The notes: a model not told the origin generated them from the letters alone. Counted from the first letter of the stretch, positions 18,185 through 27,813 are shown. The stretch is 64,000 nucleotides of DNA from Verrucomicrobiota bacterium (GCA_023431185.1 JAEYXS010000117.1:66919-130918); one strand, 5' to 3'. Program-made: numbers and translations.

Positions 18185-19489
18185 ATGAAGCAAACCAACT
18201 CTCTCAAACCATGGACGCTCGGTCTGGCCTCGTTGCTGGTCTGCGCCACCCTCACCCAGGCGGCCGACTGGCCGCAATACCGCGGCCCGAGTGCGGACGG
18301 CATTTCGACCGAGAAATTGCTCAGCAAAGCTTGGCCGACGACTGGTCCGAAAGCGCTTTGGAAACGCCCTTTAACCGATGGTTTCAGCTCATTTGCCGTG
18401 TCTGGTGGCAAGGCATACACCATCGTCGGCCAAAATGTCGGCGGAGTGGTTCAGGAAGTAGTGGCCGGTTTGAACGCGGATAATGGTCAAGCCCTCTGGG
18501 CCACCCCCATCGGCATCGCCAAGTACGGGCATGATGGCGGCAACGCTGGCACGGCTGACAACAAAGGTGGCGACGGCCCCCGCACCACCCCGACCATTGA
18601 TGGCGGTAATGTCTATGCCATCTCAGCCGATCTCGTGCTGGTCTGTCTGGATGCCGCCAAAGGCACCAAGAAGTGGTCACGTGATATCATGAAGGAACAC
18701 GCCGGCGTGAACATCACTTGGAAGAACGCCGCGTCTCCCGTCATTGATGGCAACCTGATCTTCATGGCTGGCGGTGGTCCTGGCCAGGCCTTGCTGGCCA
18801 TCGACAAAACCACGGGCAAAACCGTCTGGAAAACTCAGGACGACAAGATGACGCATTCGACCCCGGTCGTGCGTGACATCCACGGTGTGCGTCAGGTGAT
18901 TTTCTTCACCCAGAAAGGACTCGTTTCCTGTGACGTGAAGAACGGTGCCGTTCTCTGGCGCTGGGATTATAAGTTCAACGTCTCCACCGCCATCTCCCCG
19001 GTCGTCTCAGGTGACATCGTTTATGTCTCCGCCGGTTACGGTGTGGGCGCGGGCGCGTGCAAAGTCGCCAAGTCCGGCTCCGGTTTCACCGCCACCGAAC
19101 TCTGGCGCAAGAACAACGAACTGCCCAATCACTGGAGCACTCCCGTCGTGAAAGACGGCTATCTCTACGGCATGTTCCAGTTCAAAGAATACGGCACCGG
19201 CCCGCTCAAATGCGTGGAACTCGCCACCGGCAAAGAGATGTGGAGCAAGCCCGGCTTCGGCCCCGGCAACGTACTGCTGGTGGACAACCACCTCATCGTC
19301 CTTGGCGACGCTGGCCAGCTCGTGCTCGTCGAAGCAACCACCAAGGGCTATACTGAAGTGGCCAATGCCAAGGTCATCACCGGCAAATGCTGGAGCACTC
19401 CGGCCCTCGCCGATGGCAAACTGTATCTCCGCAGCACCAAGGAAGGTGTCTGCCTGGACATCGGAACCAAAGTCGCCTCCACGAAGTAA
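18185..19489 (+). CDS. Exported PQQ-like beta-propeller protein
   Basis: A 434-aa protein with a signal peptide (1-27, ending LTQAA). It is followed by ADWPQYRGPSADGIS, the classic entry to the PQQ-binding-like propeller proteins of Planctomycetota and Verrucomicrobiota. Repeats of the type TGKTVWKTQ, NGAVLWRWDYK, TGKEMWSKPG mark the blades. It is probably periplasmic. Whether it binds PQQ, is a BamB-like scaffold or is an outer-surface lectin is not decidable. A strong terminator follows. Confidence 0.87.
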   Translation: MKQTNSLKPWTLGLASLLVCATLTQAADWPQYRGPSADGISTEKLLSKAWPTTGPKALWKRPLTDGFSSFAVSGGKAYTIVGQNVGGVVQEVVAGLNADNGQALWATPIGIAKYGHDGGNAGTADNKGGDGPRTTPTIDGGNVYAISADLVLVCLDAAKGTKKWSRDIMKEHAGVNITWKNAASPVIDGNLIFMAGGGPGQALLAIDKTTGKTVWKTQDDKMTHSTPVVRDIHGVRQVIFFTQKGLVSCDVKNGAVLWRWDYKFNVSTAISPVVSGDIVYVSAGYGVGAGACKVAKSGSGFTATELWRKNNELPNHWSTPVVKDGYLYGMFQFKEYGTGPLKCVELATGKEMWSKPGFGPGNVLLVDNHLIVLGDAGQLVLVEATTKGYTEVANAKVITGKCWSTPALADGKLYLRSTKEGVCLDIGTKVASTK

Positions 19490-19507
19490 TCCATTCTGCT
19501 AAGCATC

Positions 19508-19540
19508 AAAGGCGGATCGCAAGGTCCGCCTTTTTCTTTT
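19508..19540 (+). terminator. Rho-independent terminator
   Basis: Stem AAAGGCGGA (19508-19516) with TCCGCCTTT (19525-19533), an 8-nt loop, then a T-rich tail to 19540. It lies 18 bp after the stop of the propeller gene. Confidence 0.9.
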
Positions 19541-19569
19541 TGGAGCGCGGACGTCTCGTCCGCAGCAAC
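19541..19569 (+). repeat. GGAGCGCGG-type palindromic repeat, copy A
   Basis: Core TGGAGCGCGGACG followed by a TCT loop and CGTCCGCAGCAA. The hairpin is GCGGACG (19547-19553) with CGTCCGC (19557-19563). Related copies lie at 46284-46313, 61282-61310 and, inverted, 61365-61392. It abuts the terminator's T-tract. Confidence 0.8.
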
Positions 19570-19618
19570 ATCCAAACGCAAGCCAGTGCGAAATTGTCAA
19601 AAATTTCTCAACCTCACC

Positions 19619-20497
19619 TTACCCCCTGCTCTGCCTCACAAACTTCTCCGGCGACAATCCATAAACGGCCTTGAACGCCCGCGAAAAATTATACGGATCA
19701 GTGAAACCCAATTCTTCGGCCACCTCTTTCACAAGCAGATCTCCCTCAAGCAAACGGTTCGCCGCGTGATTCATCTTCAACCGCATCAAGTATTGATACG
19801 GGCTGCAATAGTGATAGCGCTGGAACAACCGGCAGGCATAGGCCTCGTTCACATGCACCGCTACGGCAGCTTCGGACAGCTTGCGCAACTCCAAGAACTG
19901 TTGCTCCAGATACCGCTTCACCCGTTGGAAAGAGTTCAATGCCCGCATATCCGCATCCCCGCTCGGCAAAGCCGACTCCGCAAGCCGGTAAAGCAGAACC
20001 TCCACGAGGGAAGCGCAGACTGCATGCGCATGACGTCGTCCCCCTGTGCCATTACGTTGCAACAGCTCGAACAGTTCCAACACCTCATGCGAATCTGCCA
20101 GCACTACTGCCTCGCCTTTGCCCAGCGACCCTTGGCGTACCAGTTTCTCAGCCTGTGAACCGGCAAAGTCCACATAGTACTTCAGCATCGGCTTTTCCCT
20201 AGAGTTCACGATGCGATGCTTGATCCCCGGAGCGTAATAAAAAGCCGTTCCCGGCTTAAGTTCAAAACTGCGATCATTCAACCAAACTTGGCCTTCACCT
20301 TCCGCCACGAACTCCACGCAATGAAAACGGAAATCGTCACGCTGGACGGTATAATCTGGCAGACAGCGCTCAACGCCGCCACAGACCGCAACCAATTTCG
20401 CCGTCTTGCCTGGGTTAAGATCCAGAAAATACCGCCTCGCATCCCGCACCTGCTGGGAGACAAAATCCGGCTTCTCCAGTTTCATTCGATTCGCCAT
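19619..20497 (-). CDS. AraC-family transcriptional regulator
   Basis: A 292-aa regulator. The N-terminal cupin-like sensor contains FVAEGEGQVWLNDRSFELKPG and YYAPGIKHRI. The C-terminal AraC DNA-binding domain has two HTH motifs: AAVAVHVNEAYACRLFQRYH, then VKEVAEELGFTDPYNFSRAFK with the end signature GLSPEKFVRQ. It is divergent from the sugar-oxidation operon starting at 20635 and very likely regulates it. The 137-bp spacer has AGTCAA direct repeats spaced 21 bp. Confidence 0.92.
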   Translation of the reverse strand: MANRMKLEKPDFVSQQVRDARRYFLDLNPGKTAKLVAVCGGVERCLPDYTVQRDDFRFHCVEFVAEGEGQVWLNDRSFELKPGTAFYYAPGIKHRIVNSREKPMLKYYVDFAGSQAEKLVRQGSLGKGEAVVLADSHEVLELFELLQRNGTGGRRHAHAVCASLVEVLLYRLAESALPSGDADMRALNSFQRVKRYLEQQFLELRKLSEAAVAVHVNEAYACRLFQRYHYCSPYQYLMRLKMNHAANRLLEGDLLVKEVAEELGFTDPYNFSRAFKAVYGLSPEKFVRQSRG

Positions 20498-20533
20498 AGC
20501 TCAATGATTCATCAGTCTGAAGGCTTTACAAGA

Positions 20534-20560
20534 AGTCAATTTATGACATTTAACAGTCAA
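20534..20560 (+). promoter_or_regulatory. Candidate AraC-family site: AGTCAA direct repeats, 21-bp phase
   Basis: AGTCAA occurs at 20534-20539 and again at 20555-20560, exactly 21 bp apart. That is two helical turns, the spacing AraC-type proteins favour for direct-repeat half-sites. It lies between the divergent regulator (start 20497) and the operon (start 20635). The match is limited to six bases, so it could be chance. Confidence 0.4.
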
Positions 20561-20634
20561 AAAGCGGTATTTCGTTTCTCTTCAGCATCACTATTCTCCT
20601 GCTACCGATCTAACTGAATTTCCGCCATCACAGA

Positions 20635-21582
20635 ATGGCTGCCCAAAACATGCAAACACGTCTCCTTGGCAAAACTGGTCTGCAACTCCCCGTCCTTAGC
20701 TTTGGTACTTCCTCACTAGGCCAGGAATTTCGCAGCGTCTCTCTGGATGAAGCGCTCAAGTCCGTGCGCGTTGCCCTAGACAGCGGCTTGAACTTCATCG
20801 ACACATCTCCGTTCTACGGTCGCGGCATGAGCGAAGTCTTGCTGGGCATCGCGTTGCGTGGCGTACCGCGTGATAGCTATAAACTTTGCACCAAGCTCGG
20901 CCGTTACGATATTCAACACTTTGATTTCAGTGCCAAGCGTGTGGCCGAGAGTGTAGACGTCTCTCTGCATCGCCTCGGCACCGACCACCTCGATATTATC
21001 CTCTGCCACGACATCGAGTTCGTGGAAATGCAGCAAATCGTGGATGAGACCATTCCTGCCCTGCGCAAGCTGCAACAGCAAGGTAAAGTGAAGTTCATCG
21101 GCTTCAGCGGCTATCCGCAAAAGATCTTCAAATTCATCTGTGACCAGACCGATGTAGATTGCGCCTTGAGCTACAATCAATACACGCTGCAGAACACCCG
21201 ATTCGCGGATGAAACGGTTCCTTATCTGAAAGCCAAAGGCGTCGGCATCATGAACGCCGGCCCTTTCAGCGCCCGCCTGCTCACCAATGCTCCCCTTCCC
21301 GCTTGGTTGAAGGAACCGGAATCCGTGAAAGCCGCCGCCCGCAAGGCCGCCGAAGTCTGCTCCAAGAAAGGTTCCGATATCGCCAAGTTGGCCCTCCAGT
21401 TCTCCCTCGCCAATCCAGACATCACTACCACCGTGGCTGGCAGCGCCAATCCTAGCAATATCCGCAACTGGGCCAAATGGGCGGCTGAACCGATCGACCA
21501 AGAACTGTTGGCGGAAGTCCTCGCCATCTTCGCTCCGGTCAAAAATATCGGCCACACAGAAGGCTTGCTGAAAAACAACTAG
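20635..21582 (+). CDS. Aldo/keto reductase, L-fucose/L-galactose dehydrogenase-like
   Basis: First gene of the operon, 315 aa. It is a TIM-barrel AKR with the catalytic tetrad D56, Y61, K87, H125 (FIDTSPFYGRGMSE, CTKLGR, ILCHD). GTSSLGQEFR and RVAESVDVSLHRLGTDHLDIILCHD resemble L-galactose and L-fucose dehydrogenases. These oxidise the sugar at C1 to its lactone with NAD(P). The lactonase-type amidohydrolase in the same operon supports this. D-threo-aldose or pyridoxal dehydrogenase activity is the alternative reading. Confidence 0.85.
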   Translation: MAAQNMQTRLLGKTGLQLPVLSFGTSSLGQEFRSVSLDEALKSVRVALDSGLNFIDTSPFYGRGMSEVLLGIALRGVPRDSYKLCTKLGRYDIQHFDFSAKRVAESVDVSLHRLGTDHLDIILCHDIEFVEMQQIVDETIPALRKLQQQGKVKFIGFSGYPQKIFKFICDQTDVDCALSYNQYTLQNTRFADETVPYLKAKGVGIMNAGPFSARLLTNAPLPAWLKEPESVKAAARKAAEVCSKKGSDIAKLALQFSLANPDITTTVAGSANPSNIRNWAKWAAEPIDQELLAEVLAIFAPVKNIGHTEGLLKNN

Positions 21583-21600
21583 CCGTCGCAGAATTCAATC

Positions 21601-24600
21601 ATGCATCTGCGTTTCCTCATCATCCTGGCTTTGGTCATTTGCGGCGGCATCTCTGTGCCTGCTGCTTCTGTCTCCCTCTTCGACGGCAAGACCTTGAACG
21701 GCTGGGAAGGCGACACGAACAAAGTCTGGCGGGTACAGGACGGCGTGATCGTCGGTGGCTCGTTAGCGGGCAATCCTCGGAACGAATTCCTGGCTACCAA
21801 AAAGAGCTACCGCAACTTCAACCTGAAGCTGGAGTATAAGCTCATCGGCACGGAAGGCTTCGTGAACGGCGGCGTGCAATTCCGCAGCAAGCGCATCCCC
21901 AATCCGCCCAATGAGATGTCCGGCTATCAGGCCGATATCGGTGCCACACACACCGGCTCGCTCTATGATGAATCGCGTCGTAACAAGATGCTCCTCGTAG
22001 CCGACAAGGAGCTCATCACGCGCACGGAGAAAACCAATGATTGGAACACCTACGAAGTCCGCGCCGAAGGCCAGCGCATCCGCATTTTGCTGAATGGCCG
22101 CCAGACGGCTGACTTCACGGAACGCGATTCCGGCATCGAACTGGACGGCGTCATCGCCTTGCAAATCCACGGCAACTGCAAAGCGGAGATCTCTTTCCGC
22201 AATATCAGCATCGAACCACTACCCGACGCCCTTGTTCCATCGGAGCCAGAAATCCTCGGCCGCTTTGGCGAAGGCAAACCAGGCCCCCCATTGCCCGGTT
22301 GGATCAACGGCAAATTCGCCTTGGGCACTAATGAGACCGTTGTTTTCATCGGCCAGGAAAACTTCGTCCGCGAGCAAAAGGTTGGTGAACTGGAATCCCT
22401 GCTCGCTGCCGGTTATGCCGCCAAACAGCCTCGTTTCCGCTTCATGTCCTGGGAGGGTGATACCGTTTATGAGCAATGGCGTGATCTGAACTTCGGTTCT
22501 TGGACCGCCCAACTCGAAGCTGCCGGTGCCACCATGGTCATCGTGCAATACGGGCAGATGGAAGCCCTCGATGGCAAAGCACGACTGACTGAATTCACCA
22601 CCGCGTATCATCGTCTGCTCGATCAGTTCAGCGCTCGCACCAAGCGCTTGGTGCTGGTCTCACCGATGCCTTTCGAGAAACCACTGGCCAGCCACGCGCC
22701 AGATCTCACTTTGCGCAATGCCGATGTCGCCCTCTACGCCAATGCCATTCGGGACATCGCCAAACAACGTGGCGCAGTCTTCGTGGATCTGGTCGCTCCT
22801 CTGTCAAAGCGTGCCAGCAATGCGGCCCGCCTCACCGAGGATGGCATTCACCCGACGGATTCCGGTCTGCGTGTCGTCGCCCAAGTCATCGCGGCTGAAC
22901 TAGGTTCTCTAACTGGTCCGCAGAGTGTTCCGGCAAACTTGCGCGAGACCATCGTGGAAAAGAACCAGCTTTGGTTCGATGTCTGGCGTCCAGCCAATTG
23001 GTCTTTCGTCTATGGTGACCGAGTTTCGCAGATGTTCGGCAAAGCGGGTGGTAATTCCCCCACCCTGCGCGAAACCTTTGAGCGCTACAAACCGCTCATC
23101 GCCGAGATCGATACCCGCATCCATGCGCTGGCCAAGGGCGATAAAGTGACGTTTCCTCCGTTGGTGCAGCAGCCAGCCCCAGTGGAATTGCCCGTGCTGA
23201 CACCCGCGGAGCAGATGGCAAAATTCACCGTCGCAGAAGGCTACGAGATCAACCTCTTCGCTTCTGAGGCAGAAGGCATCGCCAAACCCACGCAATTCGC
23301 CTGGGATGAACGCGGTCGCCTCTATGTCGCCTGCTCGCCCACATATCCGCAAACCTATGCGGCGGCCAAACCGGTGGATTACATCATCGTCCTGGAAGAC
23401 ACCAACGGCGATGGCAAAGCGGACAAGTCTTGGCGCTTCGCCGAGGGCCTCACCATGATCCAAGGCTTGGAACCTGGTGCTGGCGGTCTTTACGTCTGCG
23501 ACTTCGATAAAATTCTCTTCCTGCGCGATACGAACAACGATGGCAAAGCGGATGAGCGCAAGGTGCTCTTCTCCGGCTTCGGCATTGGTGACACGCATCA
23601 GCTCGTCAATTCCATCAGCCATGGCCCCGATGGCACGCTTTGGTTCACGCAAGGTCTGCACGCTTTCTCTCGCGTAGAAACGCCTTGGGGCCTCGCCCGA
23701 TTGGACAAATCAGGTGTCTGGCGTTTCCATCCGAAACGCCTCCAACTGCAAGGCTTCTTCAACGGCGGCAAAGCCGGTCATAACTGCTGGGGCGTGGCCT
23801 TCGATGATTACAACCAAGTCTTTCATAAATCCGGCGACCGTCCTGTGGGTTACTGGTCTGTGCCTGGCATGACCAAGATCAGCACCCCCGATGAATATCA
23901 TCCTGTCGGCCCGCTCTTCGACACCTCGCCCAAGACTACTTCGCTCGACATCATTGGCACCCGCGCTTTGCCAGATGAAATCCAAGGCCATGCGCTTATT
24001 GGCGGCTATTTCGGCAGCGTGGTGGAACTGCATCGCTTCGAAGACAACGGCTCCGGCTTCAAGACCACGCAACTGCCTAAGCTGGTGAAATCCTCCGACA
24101 ATTCGTTCCGTCCGGTGGATGTCAGTGTAGGGCCGGATGGTGCGATGTATCTGGCCGACTGGTTCAATCCCGTCATCGGCCACTATCAAGCCAGCTATGC
24201 CGATCCGCGCCGCGACAAGACGCACGGCCGCATCTGGCGCATCACCGCCAAGGGCCGTCCGCTGGTGAAGCAGCCTAATCTCGCCAAGATGAAACCTGCA
24301 GAACTCGTCATGCAATTGTCCTCGCCTGAGCGCTGGACCCGATATCAAGCCAAACGCCTGCTCTTCTACACTCCCACCGCAGAAACGCTGCGTGCGGTCG
24401 ATAATTGGGTGGCCAAACTGAACCCTTCCGAGCCCGAGTACGAACGCTGGCTGCTGGAAGCCATCAATATCTATGAAGCGCATGAAGTTGCGCAAACGGA
24501 CCTTCTGGCCAAATTGCTCAAGGCCAAAGACGCACGCGTGCGTGCTTATGGCACACGCGTCATCGGTAACTGGGCTGCCAAATTGCCCAATGCGGAGGCT

Positions 24601-25239
24601 TTGCTGAATGAACGCATACGCGATGAGAACTCACGTGTGCGCCTCGAGGCCGTTGTCGCCGCCAGCTACGTCAACAAGCCCGAGGCTGCCGAGATCATCA
24701 CCAAGGCACTTGATGCCCCGCGTGATCGTTTCCTCGACTACGCCCTTGCACAGAGCGCCCGTTCTCTCAAGCCAGTCTGGGAACCTGCACTTGCCGCCAA
24801 CCAACTCAAACTGGATGCCGCTCACAAAGATTACCTGCTCAAACTCGCCACCGCTGTGACTCCAAGCTCCCCCGGAAAGATCACTTACGAAATGGCCTGC
24901 CTGCCCTGCCATCAGCCTGACGGCAAAGGCTTGGCTGGAGTCTATCCCTCGCTCGTTGGTAGTGATTGGGTGAAGGGTGATACTGCCCGGCTCATCAAAG
25001 TGGTGCTGCACGGTCTTGATGGCCCCATCACCGTGAACGGTCAGCCCTTTGTGATGCAGAACCCCATCCCGATGCCCTCGATGGCTGGCCTGGAAGATCA
25101 ACAGATCGCAGAAGTGCTGACCTACATCCGCAGCGAATTTGCTCAGACCCAAAAAAGTGTCACCGCCGCCGAGGTAAAAGCCGTCCGAGCCGCGACAGCA
25201 AATCGGGAAACACCCTGGACGGAAGCGGAGCTGAAATAG
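21601..25239 (+). CDS. Giant PVC-type cytochrome: DUF1080 + SGNH + propeller + HEAT + cytochrome c
   Basis: A 1212-aa exported protein. The layout is: signal peptide (1-20); DUF1080 3-keto-disaccharide hydrolase-like domain (about 25-205, LFDGKTLNGWEG); SGNH-hydrolase-like domain (about 215-445) with D414/H417 in DGIHPTDSG but GQEN where a GDS serine would be; PVC-type propeller domain (about 535-895, with NGDGKADK and NNDGKADE repeats); HEAT-like helices (about 900-1090); and a cytochrome c domain with C1100-x-x-C1103-H1104. It probably moves electrons from a sugar oxidation in the periplasm. It is 18 bp after the AKR gene. Confidence 0.88.
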   Translation: MHLRFLIILALVICGGISVPAASVSLFDGKTLNGWEGDTNKVWRVQDGVIVGGSLAGNPRNEFLATKKSYRNFNLKLEYKLIGTEGFVNGGVQFRSKRIPNPPNEMSGYQADIGATHTGSLYDESRRNKMLLVADKELITRTEKTNDWNTYEVRAEGQRIRILLNGRQTADFTERDSGIELDGVIALQIHGNCKAEISFRNISIEPLPDALVPSEPEILGRFGEGKPGPPLPGWINGKFALGTNETVVFIGQENFVREQKVGELESLLAAGYAAKQPRFRFMSWEGDTVYEQWRDLNFGSWTAQLEAAGATMVIVQYGQMEALDGKARLTEFTTAYHRLLDQFSARTKRLVLVSPMPFEKPLASHAPDLTLRNADVALYANAIRDIAKQRGAVFVDLVAPLSKRASNAARLTEDGIHPTDSGLRVVAQVIAAELGSLTGPQSVPANLRETIVEKNQLWFDVWRPANWSFVYGDRVSQMFGKAGGNSPTLRETFERYKPLIAEIDTRIHALAKGDKVTFPPLVQQPAPVELPVLTPAEQMAKFTVAEGYEINLFASEAEGIAKPTQFAWDERGRLYVACSPTYPQTYAAAKPVDYIIVLEDTNGDGKADKSWRFAEGLTMIQGLEPGAGGLYVCDFDKILFLRDTNNDGKADERKVLFSGFGIGDTHQLVNSISHGPDGTLWFTQGLHAFSRVETPWGLARLDKSGVWRFHPKRLQLQGFFNGGKAGHNCWGVAFDDYNQVFHKSGDRPVGYWSVPGMTKISTPDEYHPVGPLFDTSPKTTSLDIIGTRALPDEIQGHALIGGYFGSVVELHRFEDNGSGFKTTQLPKLVKSSDNSFRPVDVSVGPDGAMYLADWFNPVIGHYQASYADPRRDKTHGRIWRITAKGRPLVKQPNLAKMKPAELVMQLSSPERWTRYQAKRLLFYTPTAETLRAVDNWVAKLNPSEPEYERWLLEAINIYEAHEVAQTDLLAKLLKAKDARVRAYGTRVIGNWAAKLPNAEALLNERIRDENSRVRLEAVVAASYVNKPEAAEIITKALDAPRDRFLDYALAQSARSLKPVWEPALAANQLKLDAAHKDYLLKLATAVTPSSPGKITYEMACLPCHQPDGKGLAGVYPSLVGSDWVKGDTARLIKVVLHGLDGPITVNGQPFVMQNPIPMPSMAGLEDQQIAEVLTYIRSEFAQTQKSVTAAEVKAVRAATANRETPWTEAELK

Positions 25240-25243
25240 CACT

Positions 25244-25951
25244 GTGAACCACACGATCCAACAGCATGGTTTCTGTCTCGTCAGCGGCGTGCTTTCCGCT
25301 CAGGAGGTTGAAAGTTTGCGCACGGAAACTGTCGGTTTAAACAGCCGGTATCGTGGTGGCGCTAGAAACCTGCTCGCACAATCTCCCCGGATAAATGCCT
25401 TGGCCCATCAGCACTCCGTGAAGCAGATCGCTGACAAGGCATTGGAGGCGGAGGCTTTTCCCGTTCGCGCACTGTTCTTCGATAAAGTGGCTGAAGCCAA
25501 CTGGAAAGTGCCGTGGCACCAGGACACGGCCATCGCCGTTCACCAACGGGCCGATGCACCTGGATTCACTGGCTGGTCAGAGAAAGAAGGCGTTCCCCAT
25601 GTCCACCCACCAGCTAGCGTACTTGAAGGCATAATCGCCTTGCGGCTCCACTTGGATGATTGCGGCCAGGACAATGGCCCGCTGCGGGTCATTCCCGGCA
25701 GCCACACTCAAGGCATACTCACCGCTGAACAGATTGAAGCCGCACGCCAGCGGGCTTCAGAAGTGATTTGCACGGCCAAAACGGGCGACATTCTCGCTCT
25801 GCGACCATTGCTGTTGCACGCCTCTTCATCCGCACTATCACCCTCGCATCGCCGTGTCCTACATATCGAATACGCCTGTCACCCCTTGCCGCACGGTCTT
25901 CAGTGGTTTGAGCAAGCCACAGCCGTATCGACTTTGAATCAGCATCCATGA
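25244..25951 (+). CDS. Phytanoyl-CoA dioxygenase (PhyH) family protein
   Basis: A 235-aa Fe(II)/2-oxoglutarate oxygenase fold. The metal triad is readable as H92 and D94 (PWHQDTA) and H192 (LLLHASS). An Arg at 203/204 is placed to bind 2-oxoglutarate. DNGPLRVIPGSH is the family core. GTG start, 4 bp after the cytochrome gene stops; the end overlaps the next gene by 4 bp (ATGA). A PhyH enzyme in a sugar operon is unusual. It may hydroxylate or demethylate a modified sugar (inference). Confidence 0.87.
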   Translation: MNHTIQQHGFCLVSGVLSAQEVESLRTETVGLNSRYRGGARNLLAQSPRINALAHQHSVKQIADKALEAEAFPVRALFFDKVAEANWKVPWHQDTAIAVHQRADAPGFTGWSEKEGVPHVHPPASVLEGIIALRLHLDDCGQDNGPLRVIPGSHTQGILTAEQIEAARQRASEVICTAKTGDILALRPLLLHASSSALSPSHRRVLHIEYACHPLPHGLQWFEQATAVSTLNQHP

Positions 25952-26973
25952 AAGCCATCCAACTCGAAAAACCTCTTTCCTTCCGTCACATCGAAATTCC
26001 CGAATCACCTAAACCTGCTGCCGGTGAAGTGGTCGTGCGCATCCATCGAGTCGGCATCTGCGGCACCGACCTGTCAGGTTATCTCGGCAAGATGCCTTTC
26101 TTCAGCTATCCGCGCATCCCCGGCCATGAACTCGGCGTGGAAGTCATCGCGACCGGCGAAGGAGTCACGAATGTCAAAATCGGTGACCGTTGTTCAGTGG
26201 AGCCCTACATCAACTGTGGCCACTGCTATTCCTGCCGTCGCGGCCATACGAATTGCTGTGAGACGAACAAAACCCTCGGTGTGATGTGCGATGGCGGCCT
26301 GACCGAGCGCATGATTCTCCCGGCGCGCAAACTGCACGTCTCAAAGAAACTTACCTTCGAGCAGCTGGCGCTTGTGGAGACGCTCGCCATCGGCTGCCAC
26401 GCGGTGAACCGGGGCAATCCCAAGCCCGGGGAACATGTGTTGATCATCGGAGCTGGACCGATCGGGCTGAGTGCCATCGAATTCGCCAAGCTCTCTGGAG
26501 CCAAGACCATCGTCATGGACATGAACGAGCAACGCCTCGCCTTCGTCCGTGAGAAGATGGGCGTGCCTGACACTATTCTCACCAAAAACGATGGCGAAGA
26601 ATTGAAGCGCCTCACCGAATTGACCAATGGCCAACTGGCCGATGTGGTCGTGGATGCCACTGGCAGCAATAAATCCATGGCGAATGCGCTCAACTACTGC
26701 GCTTTCCTGGGTCGCCTCGTTTATGTCGGCATCACGCAGCAGGAGATATCCTTTCTACATGCTCCCGCCCTGCATCGCCGTGAGCTCGCCATCCTCGCCA
26801 GCAGAAATGCCCTCCCAGGTGATTTCACCCGCATCATCAAACATATCGAGAATGGTGAGATCAACACGAACACTTGGATCACCCATAACTCTTCCTTCGA
26901 AGGCATGATCGATGCCTTTCCGAGCTGGGTGAAACCGGAAACAGGTGTTATCAAAGCAGTCGTAGCCGTGTAA
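25948..26973 (+). CDS. Zinc-dependent alcohol/polyol dehydrogenase (MDR family)
   Basis: A 341-aa medium-chain dehydrogenase. Catalytic zinc ligands are C38 (GICGTD) and H60-E61 (PGHELG). The structural zinc cysteines are C90, C93, C96 and C104 (CGHCYSC...NCC). NAD is bound at VLIIGAGPIGLSAIEFAK. It is close to the L-iditol/galactitol/threonine dehydrogenase branch. In this operon it may oxidise a downstream keto-deoxy intermediate or an alcohol derived from fucose; both are inference. Translationally coupled to PhyH by a 4-bp overlap. Confidence 0.9.
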   Translation: MKAIQLEKPLSFRHIEIPESPKPAAGEVVVRIHRVGICGTDLSGYLGKMPFFSYPRIPGHELGVEVIATGEGVTNVKIGDRCSVEPYINCGHCYSCRRGHTNCCETNKTLGVMCDGGLTERMILPARKLHVSKKLTFEQLALVETLAIGCHAVNRGNPKPGEHVLIIGAGPIGLSAIEFAKLSGAKTIVMDMNEQRLAFVREKMGVPDTILTKNDGEELKRLTELTNGQLADVVVDATGSNKSMANALNYCAFLGRLVYVGITQQEISFLHAPALHRRELAILASRNALPGDFTRIIKHIENGEINTNTWITHNSSFEGMIDAFPSWVKPETGVIKAVVAV

Positions 26974-26985
26974 TAAATCACGCTT

Positions 26986-27813
26986 ATGCGTCTCGATAGC
27001 CACCAACACTTCTGGAATTACAGCGCGGAGCAGTATCCGTGGATTCAACCAGCGTGGCCGATCAAGCGCACATTCTTGCCAAACGACTTGGCTCCGTTGC
27101 TAAACCAAGCTGGACTCGACGGCTGTATCGCCGTGCAGGCGCGTCAGACACTCGAAGAATCCCGTTGGCTACTCGAACTGGCCGACCAGTCACCCATCAT
27201 CAAAGGCGTCGTCGGTTGGGTAGATTTGCGTTCGGATAAAGTTGAAGAGCAGCTCGCACAGTTTACCAAGCATCCCAAATTCGTTGGTGTGCGTCATGTG
27301 GTGCAGGATGAACCGGATGACAACTTCATGCTGCGACCGGATTTCCTACGCGGCATCAGCAAGCTGAAGCAGTTCAAACTGCGCTACGACATCCTAATCT
27401 ATCCGAAGCAACTGCCTGCTGCGATCAAGCTGGTGCAGCAATTTCCTGAACAGCCATTCGTACTAGATCACATCGCGAAGCCGCATATCAAAGACGGCAG
27501 CATATCGCCTTGGCGTGAGCAAATCCAAGAACTGGCCAAAGCACAGAATCTAATGTGCAAAGTCTCCGGCATGGTGACCGAGGCCAAGTGGCAAGGCTGG
27601 CGCTACGATCACTTAGTGCCGTATCTCGATGTGGTCAGTGAAGCCTTCGGCACCAACCGCCTGATGTATGGTTCCGACTGGCCCGTCTGCTTGCTAGCGG
27701 GTTCTTATCCGCAAGTTTACAGCTTGGCTCAACGCTACTTCACCAATCAGCCAGAGGCGGTGAAGGCCAAGATATTCGGCGGCAATGCGGCCGAGTTTTA
27801 CCTGTCGCGATGA
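26986..27813 (+). CDS. Amidohydrolase-family lactonase, L-fuconolactonase-like
   Basis: A 275-aa TIM-barrel amidohydrolase_2 protein. It starts MRLDSHQHFWNYSAEQYPW, where the H-x-H (H6, H8) and W are typical of L-fucono-1,5-lactonase and L-rhamnono-lactonase. GVRHVVQDEPDDNFML and the late NRLMYGSDWPVCLLAG supply further metal-site residues (Asp of GSDWPV). It hydrolyses the lactone made by the AKR. It lies 12 bp after the dehydrogenase gene and overlaps the next by 4 bp. Confidence 0.9.
   Translation: MRLDSHQHFWNYSAEQYPWIQPAWPIKRTFLPNDLAPLLNQAGLDGCIAVQARQTLEESRWLLELADQSPIIKGVVGWVDLRSDKVEEQLAQFTKHPKFVGVRHVVQDEPDDNFMLRPDFLRGISKLKQFKLRYDILIYPKQLPAAIKLVQQFPEQPFVLDHIAKPHIKDGSISPWREQIQELAKAQNLMCKVSGMVTEAKWQGWRYDHLVPYLDVVSEAFGTNRLMYGSDWPVCLLAGSYPQVYSLAQRYFTNQPEAVKAKIFGGNAAEFYLSR

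Noticed and set aside
21601..25239. Frameshifted fusion of separate genes
   Set aside because: The frame is continuous over 1212 codons with domain order known for PVC-type cytochromes, so it is a genuine multidomain protein.
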